From positions 1-41,015 of the forward strand of contig NZ_QXFM01000078.1 in assembly GCF_003584015.1 (NCBI RefSeq): 41,015 nucleotides of DNA, read 5' to 3'. The stretch is from Aurantiacibacter xanthus (GTDB lineage: Bacteria > Pseudomonadota > Alphaproteobacteria > Sphingomonadales > Sphingomonadaceae). This document shows positions 1-8,723 of the stretch, piece after piece. Every line of letters starts with the position of its first letter. Position 1 is the stretch's first letter. The position numbers and the translations under genes were made by a program. The notes under the pieces are model-generated. The model was not told the DNA's origin and did no database searches. It was given only the letters and a program-made list of their open reading frames with translations.

Positions 1-799
1 GGGGTGCGCCGGACACAAGGCCGGTGGCGATGCCGGGTCCGAAGATCGAGAGGCCGAGAAGCGCGAGGGCGGCCAGCGCCACCGACATCGCCTGTTCCGC
101 AGTCGGCATTTCGCCGAACGCGCTTTCGAACTGGGCGAAGAGGCCGGTGCCGATCCCGACGATGACGGCGAGCACCAGCACCTTGATACCGGAGGCGACG
201 ACATTGCCGAGCACCTTTTCGGCAAGGAAAGCCGTTTTGTTGAACAGTGCAAAGGGCAGCAGGACGAAGCCCGCGAGCGTGGTCAGCTTGAACTCTATGA
301 GCGTGACGAAGAGCTGCACGCTGATGATGAAGAAGGCGATCAATATGATGACCCAGGCGATCAACAGGATCGCGATCTGGACGAAGTTGGTGAACAAGCC
401 GACCGGGCCGGTCAGTTGTCCGGCAGCGTCGAGCAGCGGTTCGCCTGCATTGAACCCGGCGGCCGCGACGCTGCCCGGTTTCATGAAGTCGGCGAGGCTG
501 ATGCTGGCGCCGCTCGCCTTCAGCCCCAATCCAGCGAAGCTCTCGAATACGATTCCGGCGAGCGCGGAGAAGTTGCCGATGACGAAAGCGAAGAAGCCGA
601 CATAGAGCACCTTCTTCACAAGGCGGTGCATCACGTCCTCGTCGGCGCCCCAGGCCCAGAACAAGCCGGCGAGCGTGATGTCGATGACGATCAGTGTCGT
701 GGAGAGGAAGGCGACCTCGCCCCCGAGCAGGCCGAAGCCGCTGTCGATGTAAGTGTTGAACGTGTCGAGGAAGGTATTGATGACGCCGGTGTCGTTCAT
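1..799 (-). CDS. trbL: TrbL, conjugal transfer inner-membrane protein (3' end cut by window)
   Basis: This is a polytopic inner-membrane protein of the P-type type IV secretion channel, related to VirB6. The visible 266 residues start MNDTGVINTFLDTFN and contain several long hydrophobic segments, such as ones near residues 30-48, 65-85, 140-175 and 200-222. The pattern, the N-terminus and the position after trbJ and the trbK-like gene fit TrbL. The ATG overlaps the stop of the upstream gene (ATGA, 796-799), so translation is probably coupled. The reading frame is still open at base 1, so the C-terminal part, usually polar and variable, lies outside the window. Confidence 0.9.
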   Translation of the reverse strand, partial: MNDTGVINTFLDTFNTYIDSGFGLLGGEVAFLSTTLIVIDITLAGLFWAWGADEDVMHRLVKKVLYVGFFAFVIGNFSALAGIVFESFAGLGLKASGASISLADFMKPGSVAAAGFNAGEPLLDAAGQLTGPVGLFTNFVQIAILLIAWVIILIAFFIISVQLFVTLIEFKLTTLAGFVLLPFALFNKTAFLAEKVLGNVVASGIKVLVLAVIVGIGTGLFAQFESAFGEMPTAEQAMSVALAALALLGLSIFGPGIATGLVSGAP

Positions 800-1047
800 G
801 GCCGGTCATCCTCGCGTCCGAGGAAGCGGCGGCGATGTTCCTCCCAGGCCGCGTCACAGCCGGAATCCGGCATGGTGAGCGTGCGGCAACGGGCAAGCTC
901 GTCGCGCAAGGGATCGTACGGCGCGAGATCTGTGGGCGATGGCAGAGGCGCGGCAGGTTTGCGCTCGTCCACCGCTATGGCGATAGCGGTCGCCATCAAC
1001 AGGCCTCCGGCAAGCGCGACTCCGGCGATCCTGGCGCTGCGGCTCAT
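796..1047 (-). CDS. TrbK-like small lipoprotein/entry-exclusion candidate
   Basis: This 83-residue protein has one N-terminal hydrophobic segment (about residues 6-26, IAGVALAGGLLMATAIAIAV) followed by a charged, mostly polar tail with two cysteines (CRTL and GCDAAW). It sits between trbJ and trbL, where small entry-exclusion proteins called TrbK or TrbK-alt are found in this type of operon. The ATG follows a purine-rich GGGGAAA stretch and its TGA overlaps the trbL start. No lipobox is clear, so a membrane-anchored periplasmic protein is more likely than a lipoprotein. The exclusion function is inferred from position and size only. Confidence 0.7.
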   Translation of the reverse strand: MSRSARIAGVALAGGLLMATAIAIAVDERKPAAPLPSPTDLAPYDPLRDELARCRTLTMPDSGCDAAWEEHRRRFLGREDDRP

Positions 1048-1077
1048 GTGCGTTTCCCCTTCTCGATTATCGCCCGG

Positions 1078-1800
1078 TCACTGGCCGCTGCGGCGCATGA
1101 AACGGCGAAAATGCTCGCGGCCCTGCTCTTCGGTGGCGGCGTTGCGCGCGGATTCGAGCGCCTGGGCGCGGCCCTGCGCGGCGAGAAGCGCGGTGAGATC
1201 GGCGATCTGACGCGATTGCAGGGCAAGAAGCTGGTTGCCGGCCTGGGCCGCCTGAAGCGCGCCGGTCGCCGACTGGCTGGCGCCGACGATGTCCGCCATC
1301 GCCGTCTGCGAGCCTTCGATATTGCCGACGACGCCGGCCTGGACGCGGAGCGCATCCTCGAAGCTGCCGACACTGTCCCGCCAGCGCTCGCGGGCATTGG
1401 CGATCAGGGTCGCGTCGGACGCGCTCATATCGACATTACGATAGCGCGCGGTAAAGGCGTCCTCGATCGTCTTCACATCATAGGCGATGCGCTGCGCCTC
1501 GCTCAGCAACTGGCGGGTCTGCTGAATCTGCGCCTGAAGCTCGCCCAGGCTGCTGAACGGCAGCGAAGCGAGGTTGCGGGCCTCGTTGATGAGCGACGTC
1601 GCCTGCTGCTGGATCTGCTGTATCTGATTGTTGATCTGCTGGAGCGAGCGCGCCGCGGTCAGCACATTCTGCGCATAGTTGGTCGGGTCATAGACGATCC
1701 CGCCGAAGCCGAGCTGCGCGCTGGCAGGCTCTGGGACGGCTGTTAGACCCAGCATCGCGATGCCGACGATGATGCTGCGGCGCAGTTTATGACGTGTCAT
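1078..1800 (-). CDS. trbJ: TrbJ, periplasmic conjugal transfer protein
   Basis: TrbJ is the VirB5-like component of P-type conjugation systems, exported to the periplasm and associated with the pilus. The 240-residue protein has a clear signal peptide (basic MTRHKLRR, hydrophobic core, cleavage near PASA-Q at about 29). A family-typical stretch FGGIVYDPTNYAQNVLTA follows, then a long Gln/Leu-rich coiled-coil region (about 45-130). The start has a good ribosome binding site (GGAGAATCCGCT before ATG) and overlaps the trbE stop by ATGA. It belongs to the trbB-L operon. Confidence 0.92.
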   Translation of the reverse strand: MTRHKLRRSIIVGIAMLGLTAVPEPASAQLGFGGIVYDPTNYAQNVLTAARSLQQINNQIQQIQQQATSLINEARNLASLPFSSLGELQAQIQQTRQLLSEAQRIAYDVKTIEDAFTARYRNVDMSASDATLIANARERWRDSVGSFEDALRVQAGVVGNIEGSQTAMADIVGASQSATGALQAAQAGNQLLALQSRQIADLTALLAAQGRAQALESARNAATEEQGREHFRRFMRRSGQ

Positions 1801-4247
1801 AGCGGATTCTCCTCTGTGAAAGCGGGCAGAAGGTCGGCCGCCCAGTTCAGACCGCGATGGCGCAGCCAGGCGTCGGCGAAGCCCTGCTGCCCATGGGCGT
1901 CCATCAGTTCGCCGATGGTGATCTGGTCGGTCTTGGAAGAGGCGGCCGCGAAAGCGAGCGCGACATCGCCGAGACCCAGCTCGAACAGCCGGTTGCCGCG
2001 TGGGGACTGGCAGTAATAATCCCGCTTGGGCGTCGAACGGGCCAGGATTTCGATCTGCCGGTCATTGAGACCGAAGGCGCGGTAGATGCGGGCGATCTGC
2101 GGCTCGAGCGCGCGTTCGTTGGGGAGCAGGATACGCGTCTTGCAGCTTTCGATGATCGCGGGCGCGACGCTGCTGTTCTCGATCTGGGCAAGCGACTGGG
2201 TGGCGAAGATGACGCTGGCGTTCTTCTTGCGCAGCGTCACCAGCCATGTGGAGAGCTGGCGGGCGAAGGCGGGCGAGTTCAGCGCCAGCCAGCCTTCGTC
2301 GATGATGATGAGCGTGGGGCTCCCATCGAGCCGCCCGGCGATGCGGTGGAAGAGATAGGACAAAACGGCGGGCGCCGCGCCACTGTCCATCAGCCCTTCG
2401 GTCTCGAACGCCTGCACCGAGGCGGTGCCGAGCCGTTCCTGTTCGGCATCCAGCAGCCGCCCCCAGGCGCCGCCCACGCACCATGGCGCAAGCGCCTGCT
2501 TCAGCTCTTGCGACTGGAGTAGCACGGCGAGCCCGGTGAGCGTTCGCTCGCCGGGCAGAGCGCTGGCGAGGGAGGTCAGGGCCGACCAGATATGGTCCTT
2601 GGCCTGCGGATCGACTGTCGCGCCTTCGGCTTCGAAGATGGCGGCAAGCCATTCGGCAGCCCAGGCTCGTTCGGCTGCATCATCGATCCGGGCCAGCGGC
2701 TGCAACAGGACGCCGCCTGTCTCCTCCGTGTCGCCATCCCGCGCAAACAGGCTTCCGCCGAGATCCTGCCAATCGCCTCCCATGCCGAGAGCCGCAGCAC
2801 GGATACTGCCGCCGAAATCGAAGGCGAAAATCTGACTGCCGGGATAGCGCCGGAACTGGAGCGCCATGGTCGCGAGCAGCACGGATTTGCCCGCGCCGGT
2901 CGGGCCGACGACCAGCGTATGGCCGACGTCACCGACATGAAGCGACAGGCGGAACGGCGTACTGCCTTCGGTCTTGGCGAACAGCAGCGGCGGCGCCTTG
3001 AAATGCTCGTCGCGCGGCTGCCCCGCCCAGATCGCCGAGAGCGGGATCATGTGGGCAAGGTTCATCGTCGAGAGCGGCGGCTGCCGAACATTGGCATAGA
3101 CATGACCGGGGAGCGATCCGAGCCAGGCCTCGATCGCGTTCATGCCTTCGGGGATGCAGGTGAAGTCGCGGCTCTGGACGATCTTTTCGACGAGACGCAG
3201 TTTCTCGGCGGCGATACCCGGGTCTTCATCCCAGACCGTGACAGTCGCGGTCACATAGGCCTGTCCCACATCATCGGCGCCCAGCTCCTGCAGCGCCGCA
3301 TCGGCGTCCGCCGCCTTGTTCGATGCGTCGCTGTCCATGAGGACCGACGCCTCATTGGTCATCACCTCCTTGACGATGGCTGCGATGGATTTGCGCTTTG
3401 CGAACCATTGCCGCCGGATCTTCGACAGCAGCTTCGTCGCGTCGCCCTTGTCGAGCATGATGGCGCGGGTGGACCAGCGATAGGGAAAGGCGAGCCGGTT
3501 CAGTTCATCGAGAATCCCCGGCCAGGTCATTGTCGGAAATCCGATCACGGTGAGGACGCGCAGATGATGCCGGCCCAGCCGGGGCTCGAGACCGCCGGTC
3601 AGCGGCTCATCGGCCAGCAGCGTATCGAGATACATCGGGGTTTCGGGCACGCGGACCCGCTGGCGCCGGGTCGAGATCGTCGAGTGGAGATAGGTCAGAG
3701 TCTCCGCATCATCGAGCCAGGCGGATTCGGGCACGAACCCGTCGATCAGATTGAGAAGCTGGGCGCAGCGATCCGTGAAGCTCTTGACCAGTTCCCAGGG
3801 ATCGACCCCGTCTTTGGCCTTGCCTTCGTAGAGCCAGCTTTCGGCGCGGGCCGCGTCCTCGGCGGGCGGCATCCAGAGCAGCGTGAGATAATAGCGGCTC
3901 TCGAAATGCGCGCCCGCGTCGACGAACTGGGCGCGGCGTTCCTCGTCGACCAGCGACGAGACCGGGTCGGGGAAGTCCGAAACGGGATAGTCGTCGGACG
4001 GGATGCGCTGGGCTTCGACGAAGATCGACCACCCCGATCCCAGGCGCCGGAGTGCATTGTTGAGCCGGTGGGTAACGCCCACCAGTTCAGACGGTGTGGC
4101 GGAATCAAGATCGGGGCCACGAAAACGCGCGGTGCGCTGGAATGAGCCGTCCTTGTTGAGGACGACGCCCTCGGCAATCAGAGCGGCCCAGGGCAGGAAG
4201 TCGCTGAGCCAGGCAGCGCGTTGGCGATATTCGGCGAGGTTCATCAT
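1797..4247 (-). CDS. trbE: TrbE, VirB4-type ATPase of the conjugation channel
   Basis: TrbE powers pilus assembly and DNA transfer at the cytoplasmic face of the inner membrane. The 816-residue length is normal for the family. A Walker A motif GPTGAGKS lies near residue 446-453 and a Walker B motif IIIDEGW near 646-652. An N-terminal CagE/TrbE/VirB4 domain fills the first 250 residues, starting with MMNLAEYRQRAAWLSDFLPW. The frame stays open further upstream, but that part overlaps trbD and is not VirB4-like. The chosen MM start follows GGAG at a good distance. It is the fourth gene of the trb operon. Confidence 0.95.
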   Translation of the reverse strand: MMNLAEYRQRAAWLSDFLPWAALIAEGVVLNKDGSFQRTARFRGPDLDSATPSELVGVTHRLNNALRRLGSGWSIFVEAQRIPSDDYPVSDFPDPVSSLVDEERRAQFVDAGAHFESRYYLTLLWMPPAEDAARAESWLYEGKAKDGVDPWELVKSFTDRCAQLLNLIDGFVPESAWLDDAETLTYLHSTISTRRQRVRVPETPMYLDTLLADEPLTGGLEPRLGRHHLRVLTVIGFPTMTWPGILDELNRLAFPYRWSTRAIMLDKGDATKLLSKIRRQWFAKRKSIAAIVKEVMTNEASVLMDSDASNKAADADAALQELGADDVGQAYVTATVTVWDEDPGIAAEKLRLVEKIVQSRDFTCIPEGMNAIEAWLGSLPGHVYANVRQPPLSTMNLAHMIPLSAIWAGQPRDEHFKAPPLLFAKTEGSTPFRLSLHVGDVGHTLVVGPTGAGKSVLLATMALQFRRYPGSQIFAFDFGGSIRAAALGMGGDWQDLGGSLFARDGDTEETGGVLLQPLARIDDAAERAWAAEWLAAIFEAEGATVDPQAKDHIWSALTSLASALPGERTLTGLAVLLQSQELKQALAPWCVGGAWGRLLDAEQERLGTASVQAFETEGLMDSGAAPAVLSYLFHRIAGRLDGSPTLIIIDEGWLALNSPAFARQLSTWLVTLRKKNASVIFATQSLAQIENSSVAPAIIESCKTRILLPNERALEPQIARIYRAFGLNDRQIEILARSTPKRDYYCQSPRGNRLFELGLGDVALAFAAASSKTDQITIGELMDAHGQQGFADAWLRHRGLNWAADLLPAFTEENPL

Positions 4248-4261
4248 GGTGTTGCTCCGCC

Positions 4262-4534
4262 TCAGACACGCAAATGCGCGGGGTATCGGAGATGACGGCG
4301 GGCGACGTCGGCGAACTGCGCATCGCGGCGCGCGGCCCAGACGGCGGCAAGATGGCCGACCAGCCAGAACACGCCGCCGGCAATCCACAACTGGAGGCCG
4401 AGACCGATCGCGGCCGCCAGCGTGCCATTGGCGATGGCGAGCGTGCGCGGGGCGCCGCCGAGCAGGATGGGCTCGGTCAGCGCCCGGTGGACGGGGGCGT
4501 AGAAGCCCGCGACCTCATCTCCGCCGCCCAACAT
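4262..4534 (-). CDS. trbD: TrbD, VirB3-like membrane protein
   Basis: TrbD is a short inner-membrane protein of the secretion channel that works with the TrbE ATPase. The 90-residue protein begins MLGGGDEVAGFYAPVHRAL, matching the VirB3/TrbD pattern of a polar head (GFYAPVHRALTEPILLGG). Two adjacent hydrophobic segments (about 30-63) and a basic tail follow. The ATG overlaps the trbC stop as TGATG, a strong sign of coupled translation and of the correct start, because the frame is open further upstream. Confidence 0.9.
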   Translation of the reverse strand: MLGGGDEVAGFYAPVHRALTEPILLGGAPRTLAIANGTLAAAIGLGLQLWIAGGVFWLVGHLAAVWAARRDAQFADVARRHLRYPAHLRV

Positions 4535-4866
4535 CAGATGACGGCCCCGCCGCCGAAGCTGAAGAAGGAGAGGAAGAAGGAACTGGCGGCGAAGGCTATC
4601 GAAAGACCGAACACGATCTGGATCAGCCGCCGAAACCCGCCATTGGTGTCGCCGAACGCCAGGGTCAGGCCGGTCACGATAATGATGATGACCGCCACGA
4701 TCTTGGCGACCGGCCCTTCGATCGACTGAAGAATCGACTGAAGCGGCGCTTCCCAGGGCATCGAGGAGCCTGACGCCCTGGCCGCGCTCGACATGGCGAG
4801 CGCGACCACGAGGCCGATCATCGCCGTGTTGGCGGTGCTGCGGAAACGGGAAAGTGCGTTGGTCAT
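4534..4866 (-). CDS. trbC: TrbC, VirB2-like prepilin
   Basis: TrbC is the pilin subunit of P-type conjugative pili. The 110-residue precursor has a long signal sequence (about residues 1-32, ending near ARASG). The mature part starts near SSMPWEAPLQSILQSIEGPV and carries two hydrophobic helices (about 52-70 and 80-105) around the polar turn FGDTNGGFRR. That layout is the VirB2/TrbC layout. In IncP plasmids the pilin is cyclised by the TraF protease; a TraF-like S26 peptidase is encoded at 13762-14259. The start overlaps the trbB stop (ATGA). Confidence 0.92.
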   Translation of the reverse strand: MTNALSRFRSTANTAMIGLVVALAMSSAARASGSSMPWEAPLQSILQSIEGPVAKIVAVIIIIVTGLTLAFGDTNGGFRRLIQIVFGLSIAFAASSFFLSFFSFGGGAVI

Positions 4867-5885
4867 CCGAGTTCTCCTGTCTGATGGATGGGGACGTCTT
4901 CCGCCCTGCGGACGGGCTCGAGCGGGCCGGGGAGCTGGCGCAGCGCATATTCACCGGCGGCATTGAGCCCATCGACGCGGGCGAGTTCGGACAGCCGACG
5001 ACCATGGCCATCGCGCACAAGGACCGCGACGAGATCGATGGTCTCCGCGATCAGCGCCCGCGGCACCGTCACCACCGCTTCCTGGATGAGCTGTTCCATG
5101 CGGCGTAGCGCGCCGATCGCGCTGCCGGCGTGGATCGTGCCGACGCCGCCGGGATGGCCCGTGCCCCAGGCCTTGAGGAGATCGAGGGCCTCGGCGCCGC
5201 GCACCTCGCCGATCGGAATCCGGTCCGGGCGGAGGCGCAAAGAGGAACGAACGAGATCCGACAGGCTGGCGACGCCGTCCTTGGTCCGCATCGCCACCAG
5301 ATTGGGGGCGCTGCACTGAAGCTCGCGGGTGTCTTCGATCAGAACGACCCGGTCGCCGGTTTTGGCGATCTCGGCCAGCAGCGCGTTCGTCAGCGTGGTC
5401 TTGCCGGTGCCGGTGCCGCCGGCGACCAGGATATTGGCCTTGTCGGCGACTGCGATTTGCAGCGCCGACGCCTGCAACCGCGTCATGATCCCGTCGGCGA
5501 CATAATCATCGAGGGTGAAGACAGCCACGGCGGGCTTGCGGATCGCGAAGGCCGGCGCTGCGACGACAGGCGGCAACAGCCCCTCGAACCGCTCCCCGCT
5601 ATCCGGCAGCTCGGCCGAGACGCGCGGGCTCCCTGCATGAACCTCGGCGCCGACATGATGGGCGACCAGCCGAATGATCCGCTCACCGTCAGCCGGTGAA
5701 AGCCGTTCGCCGGTATCGGACAGGCCTTCGCCCAGCCGGTCGAGCCATAACCGGCCATCGGGGTTCAGCATGACCTCGACGGTCTTCGGGTCCGCCAGCC
5801 AGCCCGCGATCGAAGCGCCCAGCGCCGTGCGAAGCATCCGCGCACCGCGTGCCGAACTCTCCGGTTTAAGGCTGTAGCTTGCCAA
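4863..5885 (-). CDS. trbB: TrbB, VirB11-type secretion ATPase (probable TTG start)
   Basis: TrbB is the hexameric traffic ATPase of the channel. The Walker A motif GGTGTGKTT sits at about residues 156-164. An Asp/Glu box ([10 protein letters not shown]), [15 protein letters not shown] and [11 protein letters not shown], all typical of VirB11/PulE ATPases, follow. The start at TTG 5885 gives [10 protein letters not shown] and is preceded by AGGGGAC six bases upstream. The next upstream ATG (5930) adds 15 residues with no ribosome binding site, and the next ATG inside (5837) also lacks one. It is the first gene of the trb operon, 142 bases after the RHH regulator gene. Confidence 0.93.
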   Translation of the reverse strand: MASYSLKPESSARGARMLRTALGASIAGWLADPKTVEVMLNPDGRLWLDRLGEGLSDTGERLSPADGERIIRLVAHHVGAEVHAGSPRVSAELPDSGERFEGLLPPVVAAPAFAIRKPAVAVFTLDDYVADGIMTRLQASALQIAVADKANILVAGGTGTGKTTLTNALLAEIAKTGDRVVLIEDTRELQCSAPNLVAMRTKDGVASLSDLVRSSLRLRPDRIPIGEVRGAEALDLLKAWGTGHPGGVGTIHAGSAIGALRRMEQLIQEAVVTVPRALIAETIDLVAVLVRDGHGRRLSELARVDGLNAAGEYALRQLPGPLEPVRRAEDVPIHQTGELG

Positions 5886-5956
5886 TGACCGTCCCCTGAT
5901 TGCGCCTTGGCGCGAGCCGCGCGTGGGCATGGGGACAGTTAGAAGAGACAGAAAAA

Positions 5957-5988
5957 ACGCTATCGCAACAACTATTTGCGTTTAGCGT
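5957..5988. promoter_or_regulatory. Imperfect palindromic box in front of trbB
   Basis: ACGCTATC (5957-5964) faces TTTAGCGT (5981-5988) across 16 bases in the gap between the RHH regulator gene and trbB. A closely related palindrome lies in front of traG (8569-8598). On the coding strand both read CGCC(C)TACGCTA, then 18-20 bases, then CGATAGCGTTT. The repetition before two separate transfer units makes this a candidate operator, perhaps for the RHH protein next door. Binding is inferred. Confidence 0.5.
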
Positions 5989-6027
5989 AGGGCGTCGAAG
6001 GAATAGAAAGCCGGGCGTAGGACTTAT

Positions 6028-6465
6028 TCAGTCCTCAAACCCGGTAACGGGACGGCTCGCCTGTGAATCAACGTCCTGCGTGATCTCACGAGCGAGACTC
6101 GACCCCGTCTCGACCCGACGGCCAAGCGCTTCGATGAAGGCCTTATAGCGTTCATTGCCGCTGGCCTTCGCGGCCGCCTGCCCGGTGTCGGGCAAGGGCG
6201 GGGTTGTGGTGAGCCAGAAGCGAACGAACAGGGCGATCGCCTCATTGGAGATGGTGATGTTCTGCTCGGCTCGCTCCAGTTGCCGCGACAGGCGATCGAG
6301 GCGCCGCGCCAGCGCCGCCTCCAGGCGCTCAGGCCCGTCTGGCGACAGGAACGAGAGAAGTGCGGCCTCGATGATGTGCGTCTGCGGCACGCGCTTGCGG
6401 GCGGCATAGTCCTCGATCTGATCGACGAGATCGGGCGGCAGACGATAAGTGCGTTTGACGCGCAT
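6028..6465 (-). CDS. CopG-like ribbon-helix-helix regulator of transfer genes
   Basis: The 145-residue protein begins MRVKRTYRLPPDLVDQIEDY, a ribbon-helix-helix DNA-binding start (one strand, two helices) of the CopG/Arc type. A helical region (about 40-90, rich in Arg, Leu and Glu) and a polar tail follow. Genes labelled copG occupy this position between traG and trbB in Tn4371-like elements. The ATG was chosen because AGGGAGA lies just upstream; a TTG seven codons earlier overlaps the traG stop. It probably controls transfer transcription through the palindromes at 5957-5988 and 8569-8598, which is inference. Confidence 0.8.
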   Translation of the reverse strand: MRVKRTYRLPPDLVDQIEDYAARKRVPQTHIIEAALLSFLSPDGPERLEAALARRLDRLSRQLERAEQNITISNEAIALFVRFWLTTTPPLPDTGQAAAKASGNERYKAFIEALGRRVETGSSLAREITQDVDSQASRPVTGFED

Positions 6466-6482
6466 GGTCTGGGTTCTCCCTG

Positions 6483-8480
6483 TCAAAGCTCGATGCCGTC
6501 GCCGGGATCGAGGCTCGCGATGCGGGCGATGCGGTGCATCCGGCGCTGGGTGGTCGCCTCGTCGCTGGCTGTATCCGGTTCGTCGAAATCGAACTCGTTG
6601 ACGGGCGCCGGCGCCTCACGCACCACCTCCTCATGGTCGGGAAGCCCCGGCTCACGGCGGATATTGGCATTGGCGTCATCGCTGTCGGCATTCTCAGGCG
6701 TGGCGGCCGCACCGCCGGATTGACTTGGAGGCGGACTGTCCGGCTGCGGCGGCGGTTCGATACCCGTCCAGTCGTCTGGACGTGGCGGCCGCTGGTTGCG
6801 CCGGGGTTTTGGCGCCGGCAGCAAGCGGCGGGTGAGACGGGGATCGGTAAAATATCGCGCCTTCTTCGCCCGCACCGGCGGCGTGCCCGCCACCATGACG
6901 ATCTCATCGTCGGGTGGAAGCTGCATGATCTCTCCAGGCGTGAGAAGCTGGCGGGCGGTCTCGGATCGCGACACCATCAGATGACCGAGCCAGGGGCTGA
7001 GCCTGTGGCCCGCATAGTTTTTCATCGCCCGCATTTCGGTCGCGGTGCCGAGGGCGTCGGAGACCCGTTTGGCCGTCCGCTCGTCGTTGGTCGCGAACGA
7101 AACCCGGACGTGGCAGTTATCCAGGATCGAGTGATTGACGCCATAGGCCTTCTCGATCTGATTGAGCGACTGGGCGATCAGGAAGGATTTCATTCCGTAC
7201 CCGGCCATGAAGGCGAGCGCGGATTCGAAGAAGTCCAGCCTGCCCAAAGCCGGAAACTCGTCGAGCATCAGCAGCAGGCGCTGCCGCTTGGCAGTGGAGT
7301 TCAACTCCTCGGTCAGCCGGCGGCCGATCTGGTTGAGGATGAGGCGGACCAGCGGCTTGGTGCGGTTGATGTCGGACGGCGGCACGACGAGGTAGAGCGA
7401 GACTGGATGCGGCCCGTTCACGAGGTCGGCGATGCGCCAGTCGCATTGCCGTGTGACGGCCGCGACGACGGGATCGCGATACAAGCCCAGGAACGACATG
7501 GCGGTCGAGAGCACCCCCGACCGTTCATTCTCGCTCTTGTTGAGGAGTTCCCGCGCCGCCGAGGCGACGACCGGGTGGACGCCCGCGTCTCCCAGATGCG
7601 GGGTTAGCATCATGGCCCGCAGCGTGGTCTCGATCGGGCGGCCCGGATCGCTGAGGAAGTTGGCGACGCCGGCCAGCGTCTTGTCGGACTCGGCATAGAG
7701 CACATGGAGAATGGCGCCCACCAACAGCGCGTGGCTGGTCTTTTCCCAGTGGTTGCGCTTCTCGAGCGACCCTTCGGGATCGACCAATATGTCGGCGATA
7801 TTCTGAACATCGCGGACTTCCCATTCGCCGCGGCGCACTTCGAGCAAGGGGTTATAGGCCGCGCTCGCGGCATTGGTCGGGTCGAACAGCAGCACCTTGC
7901 CGAAACGGCTGCGGAAGCCTGCGGTCAGTCCCCAGTTCTCGCCCTTGATGTCGTGGACGATGCAGCTGCCCGGCCAGGTCAGCAAACTGGGAACAACGAG
8001 GCCGACGCCCTTGCCCGAGCGGGTTGGCGCGAAGCACAGCACATGCTCCGGGCCATCGTGGCGAAGATAGTTCGTGCCGAGCTTGCCGAGAATGACGCCA
8101 TCATCACCCAGCAAGCCGGCGGCGCGCGCCTCCGTCTCGGTCGCCCAGCGCGCCGAGCCATAGGTTTCTGCATTCTTCAGTTCACGGGCGCGCCAGACCG
8201 ACATGCCTATGGCGACGGCAATCGATACGAATCCACCTGAGACGGCGATATAGGCGCCGTGCAGAAATATGTCGGGTGCATAGGCGTCGAACGAAAACCA
8301 CCACCAGAAGAAAGCGGGCGGCGGATAGATCTGCCAGTCGCCTATGGTGAACCAGGGTGATCCGAGCTGGGGTTGATGGGCGAGCGCGGCGGCCGTCCAC
8401 TGGGTCGCGCTCCAGACTGATGTGAGAACGATCGCGAAGACTGCGAGGATCTGGCCCCACAATATCTTGGTAGCCGACAT
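6483..8480 (-). CDS. traG: TraG, type IV coupling protein (VirD4-like)
   Basis: TraG brings the relaxase-bound DNA strand to the secretion channel. The 665-residue protein has N-terminal membrane segments (about 8-32 and 70-95). Walker A is APTRSGKGVG (151-160) and Walker B is LLMLDEFPALG (about 405-415). The VirD4 motifs around VHDIKGENW and SFLIAQSLNQIEKAYG are present. The C-terminal 100 residues are Pro/Asp-rich and probably disordered. Translation starts at an ATG preceded by AAGGAAGG. It is followed directly by the RHH gene and the trb operon. Confidence 0.95.
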   Translation of the reverse strand: MSATKILWGQILAVFAIVLTSVWSATQWTAAALAHQPQLGSPWFTIGDWQIYPPPAFFWWWFSFDAYAPDIFLHGAYIAVSGGFVSIAVAIGMSVWRARELKNAETYGSARWATETEARAAGLLGDDGVILGKLGTNYLRHDGPEHVLCFAPTRSGKGVGLVVPSLLTWPGSCIVHDIKGENWGLTAGFRSRFGKVLLFDPTNAASAAYNPLLEVRRGEWEVRDVQNIADILVDPEGSLEKRNHWEKTSHALLVGAILHVLYAESDKTLAGVANFLSDPGRPIETTLRAMMLTPHLGDAGVHPVVASAARELLNKSENERSGVLSTAMSFLGLYRDPVVAAVTRQCDWRIADLVNGPHPVSLYLVVPPSDINRTKPLVRLILNQIGRRLTEELNSTAKRQRLLLMLDEFPALGRLDFFESALAFMAGYGMKSFLIAQSLNQIEKAYGVNHSILDNCHVRVSFATNDERTAKRVSDALGTATEMRAMKNYAGHRLSPWLGHLMVSRSETARQLLTPGEIMQLPPDDEIVMVAGTPPVRAKKARYFTDPRLTRRLLPAPKPRRNQRPPRPDDWTGIEPPPQPDSPPPSQSGGAAATPENADSDDANANIRREPGLPDHEEVVREAPAPVNEFDFDEPDTASDEATTQRRMHRIARIASLDPGDGIEL

Positions 8481-8568
8481 AACCCTTCCTTTCCGGCAAA
8501 TTGCCTAAAGGTCGGGATCCAATGATTGCGATTACAATATCTTAGCGAGAGCGATCGAAGAAATAGAA

Positions 8569-8598
8569 ACGCTATCGTGCAAATACAAATGATAGCGT
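8569..8598. promoter_or_regulatory. Perfect palindrome in the traG promoter region
   Basis: ACGCTATC (8569-8576) and GATAGCGT (8591-8598) form a perfect 8-base inverted repeat with a 14-base spacer, 89 bases upstream of the traG ATG. On the minus strand a plausible promoter, TTGTAT then 17 bases then TATTTC, runs through the palindrome, so a bound protein would block or guide polymerase. It is related to the box before trbB. The rest of 8481-8723 shows no gene. Confidence 0.55.
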
Positions 8599-8723
8599 AG
8601 GCGAATTACGCGCGTCTCAGACTCTATTTGCATCGAATTTCGCCATACGGCTGGACCGATCGTCCGCTGAACCTCGGGAATGACGCAGCATCCAACAGCC
8701 TCCCGCATGGACCGATGACCCGG

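Noticed and set aside
416-1210. Plus-strand frame opposite trbL and the trbK-like gene
   Set aside because: Shadow of the trb operon; no family resemblance.
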